Positions 47,283-56,378 of a DNA stretch of 64,000 nucleotides are shown here, in pieces. The stretch is from NCBI RefSeq assembly GCF_004193775.1, contig NC_041002.1:33639112-33703111 (forward strand), read 5' to 3'. Numbering within the stretch: the stretch's first letter is position 1; each line of letters starts with the position of its first letter. The position numbers and the translations under genes are program-made. A model generated the notes under the pieces. It was not told the DNA's origin, searched no databases, and saw nothing but the letters and a program-made list of their open reading frames with translations. This stretch comes from Glycine soja. Lineage: Eukaryota; Streptophyta; Magnoliopsida; Fabales; Fabaceae.

Positions 47283-48569
47283 GGGGGAGGAGGGAAGAAC
47301 AAAAATGTTCAACCCTCCTGGTACCTGAGAATCACTTAAAATTAGTGAGAAAAATTGTTTCCATGAAAAAAATTCAAGCCAAGGCACTTCCGTAACACTT
47401 CCGAGACGTTTCTGTGGGTGATTTCGCGAAGATTTTCAACCGTTCTTCGTCGATCTTCGGTCTTCAACCGGTAAGTTCCCGAAATCAAACTTTTCAATTC
47501 ATTCTATGTACCCTTAGTGGTCCTCATTTGTTTCGCGTGCTTTTATTTTTATCTCATTTACTTTCCGTACCCCCTTTTGACGTGCTTTAGTAATTTATTT
47601 AAGTCATTTTTTCGCCTAATAAAAAATAAAATAAATTTCCACCGATCATTCGTATTGTAACATCTTTTAATTTCTGTTAAAATGAATTCCGACCGTTCGG
47701 TCATGCCGTAACCACGTTTAAAACCAAAAAGAGGCAAAATAATAATATAATAATCAAAAAATATCTTTTAGTAAAATAACAATAAAAAATCAATCGTATG
47801 TTTTTCTTTGGGATTTTTCTTTCTTAATTGAATTGACTAATAACCAAAGTGAAACTAAGGCTAAAATCAATTCATAAATCAAACTTTTGTCATCAACTAA
47901 AAAAACCATTTTTAAAGGTCCAACGCCTTGAAATGATCTTTTCCGCTATTATTGGTTAAACGTAGATTTCTAAAGGCCTAAAATCAACATGTAGCTTTAT
48001 TACCTCTTTCAAAAATAATAAGAGATCATTAATGGTCCAATGCCTTAATGTTTTCTCTCCTTTCAAAAGAATCGAAAGATTGTTTAATGGTCCAACGCCT
48101 TAAATGACCTTTCATTCAATAAAAACATATCTTGCAAAAAAAGGATAAAAAACAACTCAACCAACGCTTCGTTCTCAAAGAACTACGTAGGTCTGATTTC
48201 CTTATCACAATTGAGGAATACGTAGGAGCAAAGGGAAACACCCTTGTCGACCACAAAAAGATAAAAATATAAAAAGGCATAAAAAGACATAAGAACGTAA
48301 AAAGGGAAAATAATATAAATTGAAGTCATATTTGCACATTTGATTAAAGGCTGCCGTTTCTTGTGACGGACGTGTGGGGTGCTAATACCTTCCCCGTGCG
48401 TAAATACAACTCCCAAACCTTTCACTTAAAGTTCGTAGACCACGTCTTTTCCGTTTTTTCCGACGTTTTCCTCAAATAAACGTTGGTGGCGACTCCGCGC
48501 GTATTCCTCTCTTGGAAGACGCTCCCGCGAGTGACGCGTCGCCCTCCCTCCGAAGGAGAGGTTGCGACA

Positions 48570-49199
48570 GCTAGGACTGTTGGATCCTAGATAGCATGCT
48601 AGAATCAGGTTGATGAACATGTAAGGCCATGATCTTAGGGGAATCAAGTCTAGATAAAGCATCTGCTACAACATTTTCTCGACCCTCTCTATACTCTATG
48701 CTGAAATTGAATTCCATCAACTTTACCAACCACTTTTGCTAGAATGTTGTGGACAATCTCGGATCTAGGATGTACTTAAAACTTTTGTGATCAATTCTAA
48801 TGATGAACTTCTTGGGAAGTAAGTAGTGACTCCATTTTTTTGGACTGCAAACACAACTGCCAATAGCTTTTTCTCATATGTTGACAAGGACTGTTGCTGC
48901 TTGTTCAAACTTCTACTGATGAAGGAAATTGGGTGGTGATTCTGCATTAACACAACACCTAAGCCTAGGCCAGAAGCATCCACCTCCACTACAAATTCCT
49001 TAGAAAAGTCTGGTAGGGCCAAAACTGGTGCTGCTACTAACCTTTGCTTCAATTCCTGAAATGCTTCTTTTGTTGTAGAAGACCAACTAAAATTATCCTT
49101 TTTCAACATATCAGTCAAGGGTTTTGCAATTGTACCATATTGACTTACAAACCTTCTGTAATAACCGACAAGACCCAAGAAACTCCTCAATTGCTTCAT
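48570..49199 (-). pseudogene. RNase H of the chromovirus-like element, interrupted
   Basis: The frame 49199-48765 holds the RT connection (LRSFLGLVGYYRRFVSQYG) and the start of RNase H (VVEVDASGLGLGVVLMQ, LSTYEKKLLAVVFAV). After a frameshift at about 48830 the reading continues past 48765 with LDPRLSTTF, FSIEYREGRENVVADALSRL and an IMALHVHQ-like linker. It stops where the Tat LTR ends at 48569, so the integrase never follows. Confidence 0.82.
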
Positions 49200-49202
49200 G
49201 TT

Positions 49203-49721
49203 TTATGGTAGGCCCCAATCTTGTACTGTTGCAATTTTAGAAGGATCAATGGAAAATCCTTCTTTAGTTATAAAATGGCTCAAATATTCCACCTTTTCAA
49301 CACCAAAGTAGCATTTGGATTTCTTAGCATACAAACTGTGAGTTCTCATAGTAAGAAGAACCTGATGAAGATGAGAAAGGTGGTCCTCCATACTTCTGCT
49401 GTAGATGAGTATATCATTAAAGAAAACAAGTAAAAACCTTCTCAAGTAATTATGAAAAACTAATTCATCAGTCCCTGAAATGTGGCAGGAGCATTGGTAA
49501 GCCCAAAGGGCATCATCAAGTATTCAAAGTGGCCCCTATGAGTTCTGAAGGCAGTTTTGTGAACATCATTTGCATCCATTCGAACTTGATTGTAACCAGC
49601 TCTTAGGTCAATTTTGGAAAAAAATGGTTGATCCATACAACTCATCTAGAAGGTCTTCTACTAATGGTATAGGGAACTTGTTCTTAATAGTTGCCTTATT
49701 AAGATCCCTATAATCAACACA
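49203..49721 (-). pseudogene. Reverse transcriptase of the chromovirus-like element
   Basis: Two frames on the minus strand: 49645-49460 with [20 protein letters not shown] and [14 protein letters not shown], and 49445-49203 with FNDILIYSRSMEDHLSHLHQ and SKCYFGVEKVEYLSHFIT. The catalytic FDD box of chromoviruses reads FND here (ttt aat gat), so the first catalytic Asp is Asn. A stop and a frameshift separate the two parts. Confidence 0.85.
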
Positions 49722-49727
49722 AAGTCT

Positions 49728-50648
49728 CTAGGCCCCATCTTTCTTTCCCATCAACACTACTGGACTTGTATAAGGACTATCACTATTCTGTATAATTCCT
49801 GACTTCAAATAGTCCTGAATCAAGCCATCAATAATATCTTTTTGTTGTTTAGCATACCTATAAGGCCTCTTGTTGATAGGGTTAGCTCCTTGCGTTAAAG
49901 GAATCTTGTGATCATGGCCAATTTGGAAAGGAGGAAGACCCGATGGCTCCTGAAAAACATCTGTAAATTCGAGTAACAAGCTATTAATATCAGGTGGCAG
50001 TACCTGTTGATTAGCATGAGTAGTCAAAGAGTGGAGCAGGGAGCCTTCAACTTTAGACTGCAAACTAAGCAGGGAGAGGTGAATACCATTAAAGATGGTT
50101 TTATGAAGATGTTGTTTTCTAGCACTGGCCAGATTTGTAGGGGTAGCTCCTCTCAGGACATGTCTTTTCCCATGAACAAAAAATTCCATTGTCAATTTGT
50201 TGAAATTCCATGTGATGTCCCCTAGTGTTACTAGCCATTCAATTCCCAATACTAAATCACAACAACCAAGAGGTAACAACATCATATCAAAAGTAAAGTT
50301 GGTATTTTGAATTGACCAAGAAAATTTTGGGACCTTGGAAGAAATCTGGACTTTATTTCTATCTGCTACAGTGACAGATATTGTGTCCATAGCTTCTATC
50401 TGACAACCCATCTTCTGAGCTATGTGTAAGTCCAAAAAGTTATGAGTGCTTCCACTATCAATTATAATATGGAGAGGTTTCTTCCCATAATAACCAGTGA
50501 CTCTCATAGTTCGAAAATCAGCTACTCTAGTTAATGCATTCATAGAAATTAAAGGTTCTGAATCATGTTCACTAACCACATTAGCATCAATTTCTTGAGG
50601 TCTAGAGCCCTCCTCTTCATCTTCAATTTCCAACACATGGATATGCAA
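49728..50648 (-). CDS. Aspartic protease and RT start, chromovirus-like
   Basis: A 306-codon frame. The protease is seen as HIIIDSGSTHNFLDLHIAQK (active-site DSGST), VTVADRNKVQISSKV, and DLVLGIEWLVTLGDITWNF (the LG..WL segment). After a linker the RT begins with NPINKRPYRYAKQQKDIID and SGIIQNSDSPYTSPVVLM, then KKDGA before a stop. Upstream, between gag and this frame, the zinc-knuckle region is frameshifted (GLYYFCDEPFTREH instead of a CX2C knuckle). Confidence 0.82.
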   Translation of the reverse strand: MHIHVLEIEDEEEGSRPQEIDANVVSEHDSEPLISMNALTRVADFRTMRVTGYYGKKPLHIIIDSGSTHNFLDLHIAQKMGCQIEAMDTISVTVADRNKVQISSKVPKFSWSIQNTNFTFDMMLLPLGCCDLVLGIEWLVTLGDITWNFNKLTMEFFVHGKRHVLRGATPTNLASARKQHLHKTIFNGIHLSLLSLQSKVEGSLLHSLTTHANQQVLPPDINSLLLEFTDVFQEPSGLPPFQIGHDHKIPLTQGANPINKRPYRYAKQQKDIIDGLIQDYLKSGIIQNSDSPYTSPVVLMGKKDGA

Positions 50649-50980
50649 TTTCTTATGTATAAGGCCATGTTCACGTGTAAATGGTTCATCACAAAAGTAG
50701 TATAAGCCCTTTTATCTTCTTTCAGACATGTAGGCAAGGGTTAGGTGCTTAGGTGTTTGTGGTTTAGTAGAGGAATTGATGGTTAAGGGATTGGTTGATC
50801 TATTAGGGTTTGGAAGAAAGGGTGGTTTTGGAACAAAGGAAGATTTCTGGTTCTTGACAAATGGTTTGGCTTATGTATTGGAGAAGGGAGATTTATATAT
50901 CTTTGCAAGGGAATAAGCTTTTCGAATAGAATTTGGCTGAAACATTCGAACAATTATATGAACCTCTTGTTTTAATCCTC

Positions 50981-51553
50981 CTAAAAATCAGCTAAGTTGA
51001 TGCTCATAAAAAAATCTACTCTTGGTACAATTGAGTCAAACTCCTCATGATACTCTATGATGGATCCTATCTGCCTAAGTTTTATTAAATCTGCCATAGG
51101 ATCTTCACAAACATCTCCAAAACGATCAAGTAACAAGATCTGATATTCATTCCAAGAGGTTAAATTCTCTAATCCTACAGATTTTATGTAAGCACTATGC
51201 CACTGAAGTGCTTTCCCTTCAAAATGAACTATTGCTAAACATACTTTGAATTCATCAGGTGTATTATCCAGAGAAAAAAAAGTTTCACATTGGATCAGCC
51301 ACTGTTTTATTCCTTCACCATTGAATCTTGGAAAGTCCAACCTAGCCAATCGAGTGCTATAAGAATAGGGGCTAGATCTCTCACCTCTAGGTGGATTGCT
51401 TGCTGCTGGAGAATCTTGCTGCCTCTGCTGAAACATTCCATCTATTGTTTGTTGCATGGAAGCAGTGAGCTTGACAAATCTTGATTCCATTTTGCTACTG
51501 AGACGTTCTTCCATTTCACAAAGGGAAGCTTGATTGCGCATGTTCTCTACCAT
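50981..51553 (-). CDS. Gag, chromovirus-like element
   Basis: A 190-codon frame starting MVENMRNQASLCEMEERL about 30 bp downstream of the primer site. The gag core reads YSTRLARLDFPRFNGEG, WLIQCETFFSLDNTPDEFKV, HFEGKALQWHSAYI and WNEYQILLLDRFGDVCEDPM. It ends early at a stop, before the nucleocapsid part, so the protein would lack its zinc knuckle. Confidence 0.82.
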   Translation of the reverse strand: MVENMRNQASLCEMEERLSSKMESRFVKLTASMQQTIDGMFQQRQQDSPAASNPPRGERSSPYSYSTRLARLDFPRFNGEGIKQWLIQCETFFSLDNTPDEFKVCLAIVHFEGKALQWHSAYIKSVGLENLTSWNEYQILLLDRFGDVCEDPMADLIKLRQIGSIIEYHEEFDSIVPRVDFFMSINLADF

Positions 51554-51580
51554 TTCTTGATCACCAAGGAAAGAACAGGC

Positions 51581-51594
51581 TCGATGATACCAAT
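51581..51594 (-). other. Primer-binding site, chromovirus-like
   Basis: Minus strand ATTGGTATCATCGA directly after the LTR resembles the initiator-Met tRNA primer site TGGTATCAGAGC of this group, with changes after position 8. Confidence 0.6.
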
Positions 51595-51878
51595 TGATAT
51601 AGCAGAACTAGGAAATCAAATAAAGAATTTGAAGTTCTTGAACAAACAAGGGAGCTCAATGAAATGAATGAATTCCGATGAGCTTGGTGGTCATGCTTTT
51701 CATTATTAGAGAAATAAATTACAAGAAGGAAGACGATTACAAATCCTGGCTTCTAAAAAATGCTTCCTAACCGCCAATTGCTACTTATAGTTTCTAACCA
51801 CTAACTTCCTAACAACTTGCCAAATGGGGAAAACTAACAGAATCAAATCTAACTAACTTCCTAACTAAGCATGTATCA
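51595..51878 (-). repeat. 5' LTR of the chromovirus-like element
   Basis: 284 bp from TGATACATGC to CTGCTATATCA on the minus strand, with TGATA/TATCA terminal inverted repeats and the primer site next to it. No 3' partner is found at the other end of the element. Confidence 0.65.
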
Positions 51879-52334
51879 CCCTTTGTGTCCATGATGGCTT
51901 TGTCATCGAGCAACAACCTCAGAGCCTCTCTCTAGAACTTCCACGAGGACCGTGTGCCTTCCTTGAATTCGAGAGTGAGAAGTGTGGGGACACTCGCCCT
52001 GGGCTCTGAACTCATGACCTCTCTCGTTGGCGATGGCATTGAACGCCCTAGTGAGGCGGCATATTTCTCTGGCTCTAACGAGGCTTATGAAACATAAGAG
52101 AAATACAGTTAGGTTGGGAGTGTGAAAGAGGGGAATGGTGTTGTGTGAATAAAGAGTGAGAGGTGTCATTACTGGATCTCTGGAGCTTTGCGACATTGCG
52201 TGGTTGGCCAAAGTCTACTAAAGTTTGGGTTTAGGAAGCATTGCTTTGGGGTTTTGGAGGTGGACTGAGAGTGGTGAAAGTGAGCGTGAAAACAAGAGTG
52301 AAACAGATTTGGTTTTTTAAATTTGGGAAAACAA
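51879..52334 (-). other. CACTA-2 5' non-coding region
   Basis: Sequence between the chromovirus LTR and the right subterminal repeats. It should carry the promoter of the CACTA-2 genes. It does not align by eye with the same region in CACTA-1 and shows no ORF I recognise. Confidence 0.4.
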
Positions 52335-52546
52335 GCATCAAACAACATCGATTTCTATAAAAATCGATGTTAACAAGCATCAAACAACATTGATTTTTAT
52401 AAACACCGATGTTAACATAGAAACACAACATCGGTTTTTGAAAAACCAATGTTAACAAACTCAATTTATTTACAAATATGCATTTGCACTTCTTTAACAT
52501 CGGTTTTTCATAAAATCAATGTTAAAAAGCATATTTTCTAGTAGTG
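52335..52546. repeat. CACTA-2 right subterminal repeats
   Basis: Four clear palindromic units (for example aacatcggtttttgaaaaac..aatgttaac) up to the terminus GTAGTG at 52546. This is the 5' end relative to the element's genes. Confidence 0.82.
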
Positions 52547-53041
52547 TTTAATCCAATTTGATCCGATCCAATTTAAAGTGGTTTAGATAGGAAAGATGTT
52601 TGGTTTTAATCCTACTTTTAATTTTTTTTAGAAAATACTAAATAAAATATAAGAAATATAATAAAAAATAATTTAAAATATAAAATATTTTATTTGTATG
52701 CCATTTTATAACTAATAATAGAATATTTGTGCATCTTAACTCAAATAGTTAGTAAAAATATCTTTATTTAAGTATATTTTTCATAAATAGATATAAGTTA
52801 TATGATAATTTTATAAATATATAACAAAAAAATAGAAATGAGTGATATTATAAATTTATGAATAAAAATATATACAAATATATAAGTTTGGTTTGAATCA
52901 GCTTTTAAAACCAAATCTAAAATCCGATCAAATCTAATAAAAAAATTTGATTTCCCAATTTTTTGATTCGTTTGATTTTTGACTTTGGTTTTTTCAATCC
53001 ATATTGAATTGGATTGGTTTATGAACACCCTTACTTTTTGC

Positions 53042-53746
53042 ATTCTCCTTGAATCCTCTTCATCACTTTGCAGATTTAAAGTCGCAAACAACCCAATGGA
53101 ACCAAATCTTGCACCATCGTTCAGAACAATAGAACATGAAACTCTCCCCTCAGAACCAAATGTTGCTTAGTTTTTGCTAATATTTCTAATTTCAGGTACA
53201 AGCTGCTCATAGTTTTATATTGTTATCCAACTCATAGTCGAAACATTTCATTTTAACTATAAAGTGTACACTTTATCTGGGTCCAAGAAATTTTTGGGGG
53301 CTTTTAGCCCCTAGAAAAAAATAAACTATCACATATTTTAAAATATTTAAAATAACTATCACATTATGAGTTAATAGAGAGACTTGATGGCTGGGACTAA
53401 AAAAAATGGAAATAATATTGTAGGGACCAAGATTGGTCAAATTTTAGTTTAGGGACTAAAAGTAAAAGCCCTTAAAAGTTTAGGGATTAAAAACATATTT
53501 TACCTTTATATTTTAATGTTTAAATAAGAAAAATGTTTTGAAATGAACCATTCAACACATATCATTTTGTATTTTACTCATCATGTTATATAAATTATTA
53601 AAAAAATATATGTACAACATATGAAGTAAATTTAAATTGAAGTTAATTAGAAGAAACAAGATATCTAAGGAAGGCATGCCAACATGACAAAGTAAGAAAG
53701 TGGGCCTGAAGGGACAAAACAAAACAAAAATGAAAGAAGGAGAGGG
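53042..53746. other. Intergenic, dispersed repeat
   Basis: No gene seen. The part 53281-53515 is, in inverted orientation, a relative of the dispersed repeat at 33622-33899 (tagggactaaaa-type phrases). Confidence 0.4.
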
Positions 53747-53751
53747 AAGAG

Positions 53752-54700
53752 TGATGTAAGCTCCATTGGAGCTTGTAGGCCTAGGATCTTCTTCATTAAT
53801 GGATTCCTTTGCTTCTTGGAAGACGAATGGCAGCGGAATGGAGAAGGAAGAGAGAGAGGAGATGCCACTTCAAGGAGAAGATGAGTCTAGAAGAAGCTCA
53901 CCACCATAGGAGGCCATGGATAAGAGCTTGGAGGAAGAAGGAGATGAATGAAGGGAGAGGGAGAGAAGAGCACGAAATTTTGTGCTCTAAAAGAGCTCTG
54001 AAATCTGAAGTTTAATATTCAAATGATCAAAGTTGAAAAAATCTACACACATGACCTCTATTTATAGCCTAAGTGTCACACAAAATTGGAGAGAAATTTG
54101 AATTTGAAATTGAATTTGTGGAGCCAAACTTTGGAGCCAAAATTTCACTAATTATGATTAGTGAATTTTAGTTATGGTTCAGCCCACTAATCAAAGATCA
54201 ATTCCAAGATTCTCCACTAAGTGTGCTTAGGTGTCATGAGACATGTAAAGCATGAAGGACATGCACAAAGTGTGACTATATGATGTGGCAATGGGGTGTA
54301 GAAAGCAAATGCTCACCTCCCCCTCTAAAATTTAATTAGATTAGGCTTCTACCAATTCAATTAAATTTATTTCCAACCACACACATCAAATATTCACCTA
54401 GTGCATGTGAAATTACAAAACTACCCCTAATACAAAACTAGCATAGGTGCCCTAAAATACAAGGGCAAAAAAATCCTACATTTCTAGGGTACCCTACCTA
54501 CATTATGGAGCCCTAAATACACGGACCAAATATAATGACATCCTAGTCTAATATGTACAAAGATAAGCGGGCTCATAGTTAGCCCATGGGCCCGAAATCT
54601 ACCCTAAGACTCATGAGAACCTTAGGGCCTTCTCTTGCATCTCTGGCCCAATCTTCTTGGAGTCTTCTATCCAATGCCCTTACGGGGTAGGATTGCATCA
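53752..54700 (-). repeat. 3' LTR, gypsy element at 53.7-59.1 kb
   Basis: 949 bp, matching 58148-59107. Compared with the other LTR it lacks the caattcaaatttcacttg segment seen near 58501 and has an extra ttggagccaaa stretch near 54131. Confidence 0.92.
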
Positions 54701-55866
54701 TTCCCTCCCCCTTGAAAAGGATTTGACCTCAAATCCCAAGGTTCTTGAAACTCTGGGCTTTTTTCCTCAACACCTGTAAAAAGAACAAAAACATATGTAT
54801 TAGTGGTGTTTGGTATACTGAAGTAAGGTAAGGTATGAAAACCCATTTCCTGGGCATCTTCCCATAAAGGAACATGGTTCCTCACCAACTCAATGAGTGG
54901 TGCTATAAGTATAGAAAAATATGGGACAAACCTTTTGTAAGAGTTTGTTAAGTCATGGAAGCCCCAAATTTTTCTTATACTTGGTGGAGTGGGCCACTCA
55001 GGAATGACCTTTATTCTCTTAGGGTCCATGGGAAGCCCTTGATTACTATTTAAAAATTTAAGGAAAGTAATGAAATAAAACTTACCTTTTTCTTTATTTT
55101 CATGTTGATTATTCCTACAAAAAATTATGACAAACCTAAGGTGTCCCATATGAGCACCTAACTTTGTATTGAAACTAAAAATAAGAACAAACCTACCTAA
55201 TGAGTCCCTATGTACACAAATCATGAAGATGTTGGGTGCACAAGTGATTTTACAAAAGAGGGTTACACCACTCAAAACATTCATCATACCACCTATTTTA
55301 GGTATTTGGTGCCTAATAATACCTATTTTGGGCACCAACAAAGCACAAGGATTTAAGCTCTTGCGAACCAAACCCTCATCCAACAACTCCTTTACTTGAG
55401 GAATAAACTCAAACCAAAGAGGTGTGGCAATGCTAACAAGTGTCTTTTTACAACGCAGAAAATGTGGAGGTTGTCTAAGAGGGGAAATTTCTTTAGTATT
55501 TGTCTTTATTTCAAAATGCCTTTCCTTCTTATCTAACCTCTTGGAGGAGACACTTACCTCCTTACACTCCTCCTTAACCATTAAAGGTTGTCCTTCTTCT
55601 TGGGGGTAGATCTCTTCACTAGATTCTTCCCCTTTTGCTTCTTCACTTTTACTAGAGGAAGGTGAAGTAGTAGCCTCATCTTGGCTACTATAAGTGTCTT
55701 GGCCCCTCATAATTATTGTTTTCTTGGTGGGGCATTGAGAAGTAATGTGTCCTCTTCCAAGACATTTAAGGCACTTCATGGAGCTAGTCTTCTCTTGCAT
55801 ACTAGCTTTAAGGGGTTGCTTTTCTATTGTCTTCCCCTTTTCATCTTTGGGCTTAGAAGGTGTCAC
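54667..55866 (-). CDS. Gag zinc knuckle fused to a reduced reverse transcriptase
   Basis: A 399-codon open frame. Residues about 30-50 hold a retroviral zinc knuckle (CLKCLGRGHITSQCP, C-X2-C-X4-H-X4-C). An acidic serine-rich linker follows, then RT pieces in correct order but with large gaps: QVKELLDEGLVRKSLNPCAL, MMNVLSGVTLFCKI, DSLGRFVLIFSF, then the connection IPEWPTPPSIRKIWGF and YKRFVPYFSILIAPLIE. The catalytic FDD box is absent. The end EPWDLRSNPFQGGGND is the usual C-terminus of the polyprotein in this group. The last 11 codons and stop lie inside the 3' LTR, so the frame crosses the polypurine tract. Confidence 0.78.
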   Translation of the reverse strand: MTPSKPKDEKGKTIEKQPLKASMQEKTSSMKCLKCLGRGHITSQCPTKKTIIMRGQDTYSSQDEATTSPSSSKSEEAKGEESSEEIYPQEEGQPLMVKEECKEVSVSSKRLDKKERHFEIKTNTKEISPLRQPPHFLRCKKTLVSIATPLWFEFIPQVKELLDEGLVRKSLNPCALLVPKIGIIRHQIPKIGGMMNVLSGVTLFCKITCAPNIFMICVHRDSLGRFVLIFSFNTKLGAHMGHLRFVIIFCRNNQHENKEKGKFYFITFLKFLNSNQGLPMDPKRIKVIPEWPTPPSIRKIWGFHDLTNSYKRFVPYFSILIAPLIELVRNHVPLWEDAQEMGFHTLPYFSIPNTTNTYVFVLFTGVEEKSPEFQEPWDLRSNPFQGGGNDAILPRKGIG

Positions 55867-55982
55867 CCCTAAGATGCCTTGACCTTGGTCTTTCTTTGGA
55901 TAAGAGTGAGAGCCATAAGATTTTGAAGTAGACTTCCTTTGAAGTTGTTGCTCTACCCTTATTTCCCAATCTAAGTTAGCCT

Positions 55983-56378
55983 CTACATTGTTCTTCCCAT
56001 GGAAGTATGGGAGGTTAATGTTAGCCTCTTGAGGATTTCTTTCCTTTTCTCTCCTATGGAGTGAGGTCTAAGATGTGACCTATGCCTTCCTTCATAATAG
56101 TCACAAAGTTCTTCACTTAGGCTCTTGCAAGAGTTATGACTACTATAGGAGGCATGTTTTTCTTTTCTTAACTCTTTTAGTATTTTCCTTCTTTCTTCTT
56201 CCCTTATTTTCTCTTTTTCATCTTGACTTATTTCTTCTACTCTTTTTTTCCCTTTTTCTTTTCTCTCTTGTTTTTCTTTCCACAACTTAAGGGATCTCAA
56301 CTCATCTAATATCTTATACAAGGGGTCCTTAGGAGTAGATCCCTCACCATTAACACTAGATGAAGAATGAAGACTCAT
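55983..56378 (-). CDS. Gag N-terminal part
   Basis: A 131-codon frame beginning MSLHSSSSVNGEGSTPKDPL, a start I associate with gag of soybean elements of this type. A highly charged K/E-rich segment (about residues 35-72) follows, then an S/H-rich part. A frameshift near 55990 separates it from the zinc-knuckle frame downstream: in another phase ANINLPYFHGKNNVEANLDW can be read, the usual start of the gag core, but most of the core itself is missing. Confidence 0.65.
   Translation of the reverse strand: MSLHSSSSVNGEGSTPKDPLYKILDELRSLKLWKEKQERKEKGKKRVEEISQDEKEKIREEERRKILKELRKEKHASYSSHNSCKSLSEELCDYYEGRHRSHLRPHSIGEKRKEILKRLTLTSHTSMGRTM

Larger units (their letters stand above)
42885..48569 (+). 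mobile_element. 3' part of a Tat-lineage gypsy element
   Basis: Plus-strand order: accessory ORF (42899-43675), long low-complexity spacer, tandem array, polypurine tract, complete LTR (46779-48569). Gag, pol and the 5' LTR are absent. The left border with the chromovirus is at about 42880-42890. On the right the chromovirus resumes at 48570, directly after the LTR end CGACA; the next five bases are GCTAG, with no matching copy at the left border. A 5' deletion that also removed the chromovirus integrase is the simplest explanation. Confidence 0.75.
46779..48569 (+). repeat. Tat-lineage LTR
   Basis: The 1,791-bp LTR starts TGTCATACCCTAATTTC and ends GGTTGCGACA, giving TGTC/GACA terminal inverted repeats. 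It follows a polypurine tract, so it is the 3' LTR. The U3 part holds five 50-52-bp repeats and a TATA box; a TGGCGACTCCGCGCG segment lies near its end (about 48487). A second set of short repeats, aatggtccaa(c/t)gcctta, lies at about 47918, 48029 and 48080. Confidence 0.82.
42613..51878 (-). mobile_element. Chromovirus-like Ty3/gypsy element inside CACTA-2
   Basis: Minus-strand order: 5' LTR (51878-51595), primer site, gag (51553-50981), protease and RT start (50648-49728), RT (49721-49203), RNase H (49199-48570). It then breaks off at a Tat-lineage LTR, and the end of the chromodomain region resumes at about 42884. The integrase core and a 3' LTR are missing. The right flank after the LTR is CCCTT and no matching duplication is seen at the left junction, so this edge arose by deletion or recombination. 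Confidence 0.78.
35899..52546 (-). mobile_element. CACTA DNA transposon, copy 2
   Basis: The ends share an 18-of-19 match: CACTATTAGAAAATATGCT from 35899 and, on the opposite strand, CACTACTAGAAAATATGCT from 52546. Subterminal AACATCGGTT palindromes lie inside both ends. The same two genes as in CACTA-1 are present on the minus strand (TNPA/Ulp1 at 39608-36636, TNP2 at 42612-39712). Flanking triplets are ATT (35896-35898) and TTT (52547-52549), so the target duplication is imperfect. The 5' half has lost the start of TNP2 and is filled by a chromovirus-like element containing a Tat fragment. Confidence 0.82.
34169..53033. mobile_element. hAT-like miniature element split by a nested insertion
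   Basis: The left arm is 34169-34276, starting TAGGGGTGTTCGTGG. The right arm is 52550-53033, ending, on the opposite strand, with TAAGGGTGTTCATAAACC. The arms together are only about 0.6 kb and have no coding. The flanking octamers are CTTTCTAT (34161-34168) and CTTTTTGC (53034-53041), 5 of 8 bases identical with all differences transitions, so this is an old or uncertain duplication. Everything from 34277 to 52549 was inserted into it. Confidence 0.55.
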
